Of a DNA stretch of 64,000 nucleotides, positions 36,943-45,070 are shown in pieces (position 1 is the first letter of the stretch; each line of letters begins with the position of its first letter). The DNA comes from Tessaracoccus massiliensis. Its GTDB lineage: Bacteria; Actinomycetota; Actinomycetes; Propionibacteriales; Propionibacteriaceae. The DNA is taken from the NCBI RefSeq assembly GCF_000826065.2, contig NZ_LN623542.1, forward strand, positions 1 through 64,000, read 5' to 3'. The translations under genes were made by a program, and so were the position numbers. The notes under the pieces are model-generated. The model did not search any database and was not told the origin of the DNA. It was given only the letters and a program-made list of their open reading frames with translations.

Positions 36943-37698
36943 ATGGGATTCACCAGAGAGCTCAGAGAGTTCGCAGAAGACATCAAGGATGCTCTGGACG
37001 AGATCAACGAAAAGATCGAACCGGTGCTCAGTGGAGCGAAGCGGGTCATCGACCTGCTTCCCCCAAATCCCGCCTTCGAGCCGGCGAGGAGGCTCGCGGA
37101 AGATCTGCCCAACGATTGGGGCAGCGTGCACGAACCCTGGTACCTGCACTCGGAGGAGGCGGTCGACGGCACCATCGACCTCGATGCCGTCTGGAAACTG
37201 AACGAGGAACTGTGCCAGATCGACCTGACTGCCCAAGAAGTGGCCGTCGCACGGCTGGGGCAGGGCGGGGACTGGTCCTCGGCAAACTCTGACAGGTATC
37301 AAGAGTTGGCCGCTCGAGCACCCATGCAGCTGGCCCGCCTGGTGGAGACCAGCAAGGAGGCCTGCCGGTTGATGGAAGACTTCGCGAATGACTACGAGGA
37401 CTACCTGGATGACATCTGGGGTGAGTTGAACTCCCTTGGGTCGATCATCTTCGACGTTCTGGGCATCCTCGCTTCTTTGCCGCTCAAGCTGACCCTTTGG
37501 ACCATCTCCCTGCTGCTCTATGACCTGGGGCGTCTGATCGAGGCCGCCGGCGACCTCTGGGGGCAGATCGGACCCACCCGCGAGAAGGGCAACACTGCCC
37601 GCACCGAGATCGTGCACAGGCTGCGTGATGAGAACGCGAGGTTCAGAGCTCAGGGTCAGTGGCCCAACGTGCCGAGCATGGCCACCGACGCATGGTGA
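36943..37698 (+). CDS. Putative type VII-secreted protein lacking a toxin domain
   Basis: The 251-residue protein has a helical N-terminus (ELREFAEDIKDALDEINEKIEPVL). Next comes a WSSANSDRYQELAARAPMQL...ACRLMEDFANDYEDYL block like the N-terminal secretion domain of actinobacterial polymorphic toxins. A hydrophobic stretch follows (IIFDVLGILASLPLKLTLWTISLLLYDLG) and a short basic tail. No nuclease, deaminase or other toxin domain follows, and no immunity gene is present. The mobile island starts right after the stop. Confidence 0.5.
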   Translation: MGFTRELREFAEDIKDALDEINEKIEPVLSGAKRVIDLLPPNPAFEPARRLAEDLPNDWGSVHEPWYLHSEEAVDGTIDLDAVWKLNEELCQIDLTAQEVAVARLGQGGDWSSANSDRYQELAARAPMQLARLVETSKEACRLMEDFANDYEDYLDDIWGELNSLGSIIFDVLGILASLPLKLTLWTISLLLYDLGRLIEAAGDLWGQIGPTREKGNTARTEIVHRLRDENARFRAQGQWPNVPSMATDAW

Positions 37699-37838
37699 CG
37701 CTCACCCTGTGAATTTGATCGTTCTTTGGCTGGGTTATGTGATGTTTGGGTGGCGTTAGTTGCCGATGACGAGGATGCTGGCGGCTGCTTCGATGACGTC
37801 GTCGGTGATGGTTTCGAGTTGGTTGATCTTGTCCCGCG

Positions 37839-38789
37839 TCAAGTAGTTGGCAGGATTTCCTTGGCTTGAAATGTCGGGATGGTTGGATCGGCCAGTCCTA
37901 GGTGCACCTCCTTGGGCCGGTTCCATGCGATGGCCTCGTGAGGCCTCAGCTCGTTGTACTCGATCCGGTAGTCCTCGGCACGCTCGGCGAGCACGAGCGC
38001 GTCGTCGATCTCATCCAGGTAGAGCCGCTCGTACTTCAGCGTGCCGAAGCCGCGCTCACGAGAGCCGTTCTGACCGGGCGTCTTCACCCGGGTCCGCACG
38101 TGGGCCAGCTCAGGGTGGGCGGCGATAAAGGACTCGAAGCGGAAGGACCTAAACGGTCCGCCGTTGTCCGTCACGATGGTCACCACCGGGCCCAGCTCAC
38201 CAGTCTCGGGATCGACGGGGCAGGCCTCGATCAGCGGGTGGCCGAACATCTCCTGGTAGTCGGCCAGCGCCAGCTCGATCGCGTCGATTGCGTCGTGCTG
38301 GTTCCCGGTCGGCGAGACGTGGAAGGGGTGCTCGTACTTGGACCAGTAGTCCCGACATCCGGCCAGCCGCCAGGTCCCGCCGGTGGTGGTCTCGAACTCG
38401 GAGAAGTCCAGCTGCCAGACCTGGTTCGGGCCCGAGGGCTCGGTGGCGAACGCGGCCTTGCGCCGCTCGGCCAGGTTCCGCCGCTCCCCCTGGTACTCCG
38501 CCGGCAGGATCAGCCCCTCCTCGCCCAGGATGCGCAGCACGGTCGCCTCGGAGAGCACGTGCCCGTCGTGGCGGACCATCGCCCAGATCTTCCGGTGACC
38601 CCACGCCGGGTGGGCCAGCGCGTGCTCGCGGACCAGATCCCGGGCGGCCTGCCGCGCCGGCTGCGGCCAGGGCCCCTTGGTCTGTGTCCCGGTGCGGGCC
38701 CTGGCCTGCCAGCGGCGCCAGGTCCGCTCGGGCATGTCGAAGAGCTGGCAGAACCTCGCGGTCGACATGCCCGCCTCCACGCGGATCAC
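37839..38789 (-). CDS. IS3-type transposase OrfB (DDE integrase core)
   Basis: The 316-residue protein opens with an HTH-like part (FCQLFDMPERTWRRWQAR) and AWGHRKIWAMVR. The DDE core follows: first Asp in QVWQLDFSEFE, second Asp in TIVTDNGGPFRSF, Glu in GSRERGFGTLKYE, with a NELRPHEAIAW tail. All three catalytic residues are present, so the element may be mobile. GTG 38789 overlaps the orfA TGA. Confidence 0.88.
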   Translation of the reverse strand: MIRVEAGMSTARFCQLFDMPERTWRRWQARARTGTQTKGPWPQPARQAARDLVREHALAHPAWGHRKIWAMVRHDGHVLSEATVLRILGEEGLILPAEYQGERRNLAERRKAAFATEPSGPNQVWQLDFSEFETTTGGTWRLAGCRDYWSKYEHPFHVSPTGNQHDAIDAIELALADYQEMFGHPLIEACPVDPETGELGPVVTIVTDNGGPFRSFRFESFIAAHPELAHVRTRVKTPGQNGSRERGFGTLKYERLYLDEIDDALVLAERAEDYRIEYNELRPHEAIAWNRPKEVHLGLADPTIPTFQAKEILPTT

Positions 38790-39049
38790 CTCGAGGTCCT
38801 CGAAGGGCCCAGCCGGCCCTCCGCCGACTTCTTCCACACCCGGGCCTCCAGATGCGCCTCGCCCAGGGCCTGAGTCAGCTCGGCGACCTCGGCCTCCAGC
38901 TGCTCCTCCCGGGAAGATGGTCCGGACCTGCCGGCCACCAGGGCGGTCTTGCCGGCTTCCAGGAACTCGGCCTTCCACCGTCCGATCGACTGCTCACTAA
39001 CTTTCTCCTTGCGTGCCGCTTCGGCGATGGACATCTCGCCGGCCAGCAC
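38786..39049 (-). CDS. IS3-type transposase OrfA (helix-turn-helix)
   Basis: The protein has the HTH segment MSIAEAARKEKVSEQSIGRWKAEFLEAGK, then a leucine-rich EEQLEAEVAELTQALGEAHLE coiled coil. OrfA recognises the IS ends. The start is unsure: GTG 39049, ATG 39034 or TTG 39079 (in the target duplication). The stop overlaps the GTG of orfB, so either coupling or a -1 frameshift to an OrfAB fusion could make active transposase. Confidence 0.75.
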   Translation of the reverse strand: MLAGEMSIAEAARKEKVSEQSIGRWKAEFLEAGKTALVAGRSGPSSREEQLEAEVAELTQALGEAHLEARVWKKSAEGRLGPSRTSR

Positions 39050-39385
39050 AGCCCTGCCACATAGTCTGACGCGCGACAATCTTGAGCACGCGGTTGATTT
39101 GGGGGAAGAGTCGTTCGAGGAGGCGGAAGTTGCCGCGTGTGATGCGTTCGATCGCGGCGATGGCTTGGGCGTCGGTGAAGTCTTCGGGGTCGAGATCGTG
39201 GCCGAGTCGTTTCCAGTGGCGGGTGAGGAGGAACAGGAGTTCTTCGCGTCCGAGGGCTCGGTAGCGGTGTGCGAAGCCGAGTCGGCTGTAGAGCTGGGGG
39301 TAGTGTCGGAAGCGCTGGTCGATGCCGGGCATGCCGATCAGGATGATCGCGATGTGCTCGCGGTCGTGGAGGTCTCGGAGTAGTT

Positions 39386-39601
39386 AGAACCGCCTGAGGT
39401 TTCGTGCCGCTCTCATGTGGGTTGCAACTCTGGGTTGAGAGCAGCGTAGTGGGTGTCCTCGTACTCTGCTGGGGTGAGGTAGCCGAGGGTGGAGTGGAGC
39501 CGTCGCTGGTTGTACCAGTCGACCCAGCCGGCGGTGGCGAACTCGACATCAGAGATCGTCTTGTAAGGCCCGTCGTGGAAGACGGTCGTGCGGATGCATT
39601 C
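39386..39601 (-). mobile_element. 3' fragment of another IS3-family element
   Basis: It encodes only the last ~60 residues of an IS3 OrfB (CIRTTVFHDGPYKTISDVEFA, then WVDWYNQRRLHSTLGYLTP) and an end reading TAGAACCGCCTGAGGTTTCG at about 39385. The rest was lost where the next element (39602 on) inserted or recombined. Confidence 0.75.
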
Positions 39602-40396
39602 GGGTCTGCTGAAGGTTTGGTTGACCTCCGGGGTTATGCCGCCAGTGTAGCGGCGGGGTTGTAGATGAGTTCGTACTCGATGGGGGTGAGTTTCCCGAGG
39701 CGTCGTTGACGACGTTTCCGGTGGTACTTGCCCTCGATCCACGAGACGATCTCGAGGCGGAGTTCGTGGCGGGTAGTCCAGGGTTGGCGGTCGAGGACGT
39801 TCTTCTGCAGCAGGGCGAAGAACGACTCCATCGCAGCGTTGTCACCACAGGCCCCGACGCGGCCCATTGAGCCGCGTAGCCCGTGACGTTTCAGGGCTTT
39901 CAGGAAGCGTCTGGAGCGGAATTGAGAGCCTCGGTCCGAGTGCACGATCACTCCGGTGGGCCGGCCTCGGTGAGCCACGGCCATCTCAAGAGCGTTGACC
40001 GCGATCCGGGCCTTCATCCGCGAGTCGATCGAGTAGCCCACGATCCGGTTGGGAGTTCACATCCTTGATCGCACACAGATACACCTTTCCCTCGCGGGTA
40101 CGGTGCTCGGTGATGTCGGTGAGCCACAACTGGTCCTTGCGTGCCTCGGGGTCCGTTGTGGGTGTCATTCCGTGGGACTGGAACCTCGCGTCACGGACCC
40201 ACGCCTGCAGCGTGGTCTTCGCGACACCCAGGTCCTTGACGACCTGCTTCTGCGGGATGCCTGAGGCGACCAACGCGACCGCGTCGCGCTTGAACTCGTC
40301 GGAGTAAGTGATCTTCGGCATGGTTGCCATCCTTTCAGCACAACCTCCTCCCAGAAGTCATGCGGTCTTGGAGTCAACCAAACCTTCAGCAGACCC
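39602..40396 (-). mobile_element. Internally deleted IS3-family element with perfect 24 bp ends
   Basis: GGGTCTGCTGAAGGTTTG..GAC at 39602-39625 is repeated inverted and perfectly at 40373-40396. At 795 bp the element is several hundred bases shorter than a normal member because the orfA/orfB junction is deleted. Confidence 0.8.
39634..40330 (-). pseudogene. Decayed IS3-family transposase (orfA N-terminus joined to orfB)
   Basis: OrfA starts MPKITYSDEFKRDAVALVASG with an intact HTH, then after TTDPEARK jumps straight to OrfB (DQLWLTDITEHRTREGKVYL) with the middle deleted. At about 40050 a one-base frameshift separates AIKDVN from RIVGYSIDSRMKAR. The rest of the DDE core is readable (VIVHSDRGSQFRS, AAMESFFALLQKN). 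It cannot make active transposase but keeps both ends, so it could be moved in trans. Confidence 0.85.
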
Positions 40397-40640
40397 CCGG
40401 TGGTCCCTCAGTGTCCTCACCCTCCAGGCCCTCCTGGTCGTAGCCACCGGGCTCATAGGCGGACTGCTCGCGGGAATCACAGCCATCGCGCTGTTCTCCC
40501 ACTTCGCCGCAGAAGGGGCATTGACCCTAGAGATTCCCTGGAACTACCTAGCACCAGTTACAGCCGGAACCGTCACAGCCACAGTCCTAGCCTCCCTCCT
40601 CGCGCTCACCCGCCTACGTCCCCAACAGACCCACAACTGA
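40397..40640 (+). pseudogene. C-terminal fragment of an FtsX-type ABC permease
   Basis: About 80 residues remain: LSVLTLQALLVVATGLIGG with two hydrophobic helices, EIPWNYLAPVTAGTVTATVLASLLAL and a short tail. This is the usual end of an FtsX-like permease. The 5' part is replaced by the IS end at 40396, so the gene was truncated by insertion. The ATP-binding partner is not in the window. Confidence 0.6.
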
Positions 40641-40704
40641 CCATGCGCGACTGACGACACTCAGCCTTCCCAGAACCGCGCCACCCAGCGATCCAATCCA
40701 CAGC

Positions 40705-42954
40705 TCACCCCAACAGCAGGCCGAGCAGTTCTGCAGCGTCTGTCTTGTTGAGCACCTGGTTGGCGTTGCCGCATTTGGGAGAGACGACGCAGGCCGGGCA
40801 CCCCTCTGCGCAGGCGCAGCGGGTGAGTCGTTCGTAGGTGGCGGCGAGCCACTCGTCGATCACTTCGAAGCCCCGGTAGGCGAAGCCTGACCCGCCCGCC
40901 ATGCCGTCGTGCACGAAGACGGTGCACAGCCCCGTATCCGGGTGCAGTGCTGTGCTGACGCCGCCGATGTCCCACCTGTCGCAGGGCGCGAAAGCGGGCA
41001 GGAGGCCGATCGCGGTGTGCTCCATGGCGTGGGCCGCCGCACCCATCTGAAGCTCCTGCCAGCCGAGGCGCCTGGCCAGGTGTGCGGGCACCGTCCACCA
41101 CACGGCCTGTGTGGTCATGCGGTGTTGCGGCATGTCGAGCGGCGTGGTGTCCCAGACCTCGTGGGTCACCTCGTCTCTGCGCAGATAGGCGGTCACCTGC
41201 GAGTCGAGCCGCACGTCGCCCCGACACACCTGCATCACCCCCAACGGTTTGCAGTGGTCCTCACGCAGGATCTCGATGTCGAAGGCCGATTGCGGCTGCG
41301 TGTAGTACTGCGTCCGCCCAGCGGTGACGAACGCCTGGTGTTCCTCGCGATCGAGGTCCTCGACGAGGAACGTCTCACCCTGGTGCAGGTAGACGGCGCC
41401 GGGATGGACGGTGCGGTCTGCGGCGGCCATGTCGACCTCCCCCACAACCCGGCCGGTGTCGCGTTCGATGATGTCGATGGGCCGCTCCCCGATGGCCCTC
41501 AGGTCGATGAAGTCGACGGCGCGATCCGGGCGGGTCCAGAAGTACCGGCCGGCTCTGTTGCGCAGGACGCCCTGCTGCGCCAGCGCGTCGGCGAGGGTAC
41601 GGGTGGTGGGCCCGAACCAGCGCTCGTCCTCCGCGGAGAGTGGAAGCTCCTGGGCCGCGGCGGCGAGATGGGGGCCGAGCACGCGGGGATTGTCCGGGTG
41701 CAGCACGGCGCGCTCGACCGGCGCGTCGAAGATCAGCTCGGGATGCTCGAGGAGGTAGGCGTCGAGCGGGTTCTCGCGCGCGAGCATGACGACGAGGGCA
41801 TCCTGCCCCCTGCGCCCAGCGCGGCCGGCCTGCTGCCAGAACGAGGCGAGCTTGCCCGGGTAGCCGGAGATGAGCACCGCGTCCATGCCTGCCACGTCCA
41901 CACCCAACTCGAGGGCATTGGTGCTGGCGAGACCCCGCAACTCGCCGGAATGGAGGGCGGCCTCCAGCTCACGCCTGTCGTAGGCGAGGTAGCCCCCTCG
42001 GTAAGAGGCGACCCGGGTGGGCTCGCGCGCCATCTCCTGCGCCGCCATGGAGATGAGCTCAGCCCCCTGCCTGGAGGCGACGAAGGCGATCACCTGCCGC
42101 CCCTCGTCCGTAAGGCCGGCCAGCAGCCTCGCGGTATCGTCGCGCAGCGACTGTTCCGGCCGCCACAGCGCCACCGTCCGCCTACCCGACGGCGACGTGT
42201 CCTCCTCGATCACCCGCACCGGGCCCGTCCCGATGAGCGTCTCGGCGAATTCCGCGGCGTTGGGCGCCGTCGCGGAGGACAGGGCGACGGTGGGCTCAGC
42301 GCCGTACTGCGCCGCCACCCGCCGCAACCTGCGGATGACCTGTGCCACGTGCGCGCCGAAGATGCCCTGGTAGCGGTGCGCCTCGTCGACGACGATGTAG
42401 CGCAGCGAACTCAGGAACCTCGTCCATCGCTGGTGGTTGGGCAGGACAGCGAAGTGCAGCATGTCCGGGTTGGTGAGGATGAAGCTCGCGTGGTCGCGCG
42501 CGAAGCGCCGCTCCGCCTCGTCCGAGTCGCCGTCGAGGGTGCTGACCCGCCATCCCTTCGGCCCCAGCGTGGCCGCGGCCCGGGCCTGATCGTGCGCGAG
42601 AGCCTTGGTGGGAGAGATGTACAGGGCGGTGTGCCGCGGCGTGGTGAGTTGAGCACGCAGGGCCTCCACCTTGACGCCCAGCTTTCCGTGGGCGCCCGCC
42701 GCGATGATGGGCATGAGGTAGCCGAGCGACTTACCCGAGCCGGTGGGCGTGCACACGATGGCATGCTCGCCGCGGAACAGTGCGTCAGCGAACGCCACTT
42801 GATGGCGCCATGGGGCTGCGATGCCGGCTTCTTCAATCCGTGCAGCGGCCTGCTCCGGGAGCCACTCCGGCCAGGACGCGGGCATGCCGGGCGAGGCGTC
42901 GCGCTGCGAGACAGCGGCCACCTCGTCGCGGTTGAGCACCCAGGAAAACGTCAC
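40705..42954 (-). CDS. DEAH-box helicase with C-terminal DUF1998 zinc module (MrfA/Hrq1-like)
   Basis: The 749-residue SF2 helicase has Walker A CTPTGSGKSLGYLMP, DEAH in VVDEAHRYQG, motif III SSATAPN, and motif VI QQAGRAGRRGQDA. The C-terminal four-cysteine cluster is CACAEGCPACVVSPKC. MrfA-type enzymes act in mitomycin-adduct repair. In mycobacteria the orthologue (Rv3649) also lies near the Tad locus. Here it sits between the two halves of that locus on the same strand as tadC. Confidence 0.93.
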   Translation of the reverse strand: MTFSWVLNRDEVAAVSQRDASPGMPASWPEWLPEQAAARIEEAGIAAPWRHQVAFADALFRGEHAIVCTPTGSGKSLGYLMPIIAAGAHGKLGVKVEALRAQLTTPRHTALYISPTKALAHDQARAAATLGPKGWRVSTLDGDSDEAERRFARDHASFILTNPDMLHFAVLPNHQRWTRFLSSLRYIVVDEAHRYQGIFGAHVAQVIRRLRRVAAQYGAEPTVALSSATAPNAAEFAETLIGTGPVRVIEEDTSPSGRRTVALWRPEQSLRDDTARLLAGLTDEGRQVIAFVASRQGAELISMAAQEMAREPTRVASYRGGYLAYDRRELEAALHSGELRGLASTNALELGVDVAGMDAVLISGYPGKLASFWQQAGRAGRRGQDALVVMLARENPLDAYLLEHPELIFDAPVERAVLHPDNPRVLGPHLAAAAQELPLSAEDERWFGPTTRTLADALAQQGVLRNRAGRYFWTRPDRAVDFIDLRAIGERPIDIIERDTGRVVGEVDMAAADRTVHPGAVYLHQGETFLVEDLDREEHQAFVTAGRTQYYTQPQSAFDIEILREDHCKPLGVMQVCRGDVRLDSQVTAYLRRDEVTHEVWDTTPLDMPQHRMTTQAVWWTVPAHLARRLGWQELQMGAAAHAMEHTAIGLLPAFAPCDRWDIGGVSTALHPDTGLCTVFVHDGMAGGSGFAYRGFEVIDEWLAATYERLTRCACAEGCPACVVSPKCGNANQVLNKTDAAELLGLLLG

Positions 42955-43593
42955 AGGCCAACTGTGCCAGGCGGCTCCGACAATCTCCCGTCGCGGGAGG
43001 AGTCACGCGCCCGTAGCCCTGCGCCCTCCAGTTATCCACAGGTTTGGAATGTGTGCTCGATGCACGCACCCCGACACCGGACGCTCCGGCAACCACGCCG
43101 ACAGCGGTGTCGGTGCTGTGCCCCGACAAGCAAAAGCGTTGAAGCCGTGGATGGGGGATGAAGGACGCGAGTTTCGAGGCCACGCCTGGACGTAGCAGCC
43201 CTAGGTCGCCGTCCACGCGTACGGGTAACACTCGCGTCCTTCGTCCCCCAGCCTCGGCGGAGCACAACCGCCGTGGCCAAGGTGATGGTGACGCTGCAGC
43301 GGTTTCGACACGGTCGCGGTCCTCGCAAGCTCGGACGCAACCGGCTCAACCAGCGTTGGGCCCTTCGTCCCCCATCCTCGGCGGAGCACACCCGCGGTGG
43401 ATCAGGTGCTGGATCGACTGCGGGGGCCCTTTACTTCGACCTGTCCGGCGCTTCGCGCTGGGACAGGCTCAGCACAAGCGTCGTCCGCGGGCTCGCGTCC
43501 TTCGACCAGACGCGCTGCTCGTTCCTCGCAGGCGCCTGGCTCAGGACACGAGCTCGCAGGCGAACGCTCAGGGACCAGTTGCGGGGTGACGGC
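42955..43593. repeat. Gene-free 639 bp stretch made of nested repeats
   Basis: No coding gene is seen. A 20 bp inverted repeat (43153-43172 and 43230-43249, one mismatch) encloses 57 bases. A ~43 bp direct repeat starting CCTTCGTCCCCC is present at 43238 and again at 43362. Two copies of the dispersed tail ending GGCTCAACCAGCG lie at about 43300-43354 and in the last 150 bases. It looks like a pile-up of short palindromic elements between the helicase and tadC. Confidence 0.6.
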
Positions 43594-44199
43594 TCAACCA
43601 GCGAAGAAGCCCTTGATGAGGCCCGCGACGATGGGGACCACGCCGATGAGGATGAATGCCGGCAGGAAGCACGCCATCAACGGGATCACCGAGCGCACGC
43701 CCACGGTCCGGGCGGCCTTGAGCGCCTGATCCCGGGAGTCCTGACGGGCGTCCTCTGCGTGGACCTTCAGCACGCCTGTCAGAGAGGTGCCGGAGCGCTC
43801 GGATCTGGCCATGTCGGCGGCGATCCTCCCCCACACCGCATGCTCCTTCAGGTGCTGCCAGGCGTCCGGGCCTGCGCGGCCCAACGCCAACTGGGCGGCG
43901 ACCTCCTTCAGGAGGCGCCCGGTAGCCGGAGGGGAAACCCGCGCCACGGTCTCCACCGCGGCGGACATCGGTTGGCCCGCCTCCAGGCTCACCGCCAAGA
44001 ACTCCAACGCTTCAGGCAGTTCAGCGATCAGCTCCTTCTCCTCGCGGGACACCTTCCTGGGCCCGAGTTCTGCCGTCAGCCAACCCGGCAACGTGCGTCG
44101 TGCCCGGGGCTGCAGCCGGCTCAACGCCGTTGCCGGAGTGCGCAGCCAGACCGCCACGGCCAATGCCCCCAGCACCGCGGCCAACATCAGCTCGGTCAT
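43594..44199 (-). CDS. TadC-like type II/IV secretion system F protein
   Basis: The 201-residue inner-membrane protein of the Tad pilus machine has the T2SSF helical domain (ELPEALEFLAVSLEAGQPMSAAVETVARVS) and C-terminal helices (SVIPLMACFLPAFILIGVVPIVAGLIKGF). It pairs with TadB as the platform for the TadA ATPase. ATG 44199 overlaps the tadB stop (ATGA). Downstream comes repeat-filled DNA instead of the expected pilin gene. Confidence 0.87.
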   Translation of the reverse strand: MTELMLAAVLGALAVAVWLRTPATALSRLQPRARRTLPGWLTAELGPRKVSREEKELIAELPEALEFLAVSLEAGQPMSAAVETVARVSPPATGRLLKEVAAQLALGRAGPDAWQHLKEHAVWGRIAADMARSERSGTSLTGVLKVHAEDARQDSRDQALKAARTVGVRSVIPLMACFLPAFILIGVVPIVAGLIKGFFAG

Positions 44200-45070
44200 C
44201 GCGACGACTTCCCCTGCGCGAGCTTGTCAATCCACAGCACGCCCGCCGCCGTCAGGGTCACCGCGGCCAGCACCAGCACCTGGCCCAGCCCCTCCCCCAG
44301 CAGGAAGCTCACCGGATCTGCACCCGCCATGAACCCCAACCCGACGGCGAGGAACGGCAGCGCGGCCATGATGTGCCCGCTCGTGCGCGCAGCGGCGAGC
44401 TCCGCGTCGACGACGGACTGCAGCTGCCGTTGACGCCTCAGGGTCTCCGCCACCTGCGCGAGCACCTCCGCGACGGGCGCTCCACTCCGCTCACTGACCG
44501 TCCACGCTGAGGCCACAGCGTGAAGTCCGCCCTGGCCGGGAATGGAGGCGGCGCGCTCCAGCTCAGGCGCCACATCCGCGCCCAACTTCGACGCTGTGGC
44601 GGCGGGCCTGAGCACCGGGGAGTCCTCCGCGGCCTCTGCGAGCGCAACGCTGGGGATCTGGCCCGACTTCAGCAATGAGCTGAGCACCCTGGCGGCCACC
44701 GCGCACTCCGCAGCCCGCTTCGCCGCGAGCTTGCGACGCCGGGCGCTCACCACCAGCCACCCCACGGTGCCCACGACGATGCCCGCCACCGCAAGCCAGC
44801 CCACCACGCGCGGCCCCAGAGTTCCCGCCACGCCGAGCGAGGCCAACCCCGCCAGCACCGACCAGGGCGAGACCTTCCATTGCCGACGGCGGCGGGGCGG
44901 GTCGAGCCGTCCCAGCCCCGGCGCGGGGCCAAGCCCACCCCCGCCAGCACCGACCAGGGCGAGACCTTCCATTGCCGACGGCGGCGGGGCGGGTCGAGCC
45001 GTCCCAGCCCCGGCGCGGGGCCAAGCAGCAGTGCCGCAGCCAGGGCCGCGAGGAGCGCCGCGCCAGTCAT
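44196..45070 (-). pseudogene. TadB-like secretion protein, frameshifted by a 92 bp tandem duplication
   Basis: The ATG at 45070 overlaps the tadA stop (ATGA) and starts MTGAALLAALAAALLLG with a first helix. After WSVLAG the frame is lost because an 84 bp block (44943-45026) is repeated exactly at 44851-44934, 92 bp apart. The rest of TadB (VVGWLAVAGIVVGTVGWLVV, VSERSGAPVAEVLAQVAETLRRQRQL, C-terminal helices) continues in the other frame to 44196. Removing 92 bp gives a clean 260-residue TadB. An ATG at 44972 inside the duplication could start a product without the first helix but has no Shine-Dalgarno. Confidence 0.85.
44851..45026. repeat. Exact 84 bp tandem repeat in tadB
   Basis: 44851-44934 and 44943-45026 are identical, separated by CCACCCCC. 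The 92 bp period is not a multiple of three. Confidence 0.97.

Larger units (their letters stand above)
37830..39078 (-). mobile_element. Complete 1249 bp IS3-type insertion sequence inside the TniB remnant
   Basis: The ends read TGTCCCGCGTCAAGTAGTTGGC (left) and, inverted, TGTCGCGCGTCAGACTATGTGGC (right), imperfect terminal repeats of the TG...CA type. A 4 bp target duplication ATCT (37826-37829 and 39079-39082) flanks it. It holds an HTH orfA and a DDE orfB on the minus strand with GTGA coupling. Confidence 0.85.
37756..39385 (-). pseudogene. TniB/MuB-like transposition ATPase remnant, split by an insertion sequence
   Basis: The 5' part (39385 to 39079) reads LRDLHDREHIAIILIGMPG, then YSRLGFAHRYRALGREELLFLL and ITRGNFRLLERLFPQINRVLKI. 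The 3' part (37829 to 37756) reads INQLETITDDVIEAAASILVIGN. Joining them after removing 37830-39078 and one ATCT copy gives one continuous C-terminal half of an AAA+ transposition ATPase. The N-terminal half (Walker A) is absent: a second IS fragment abuts at about 39385. No partner transposase is nearby. Confidence 0.8.
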
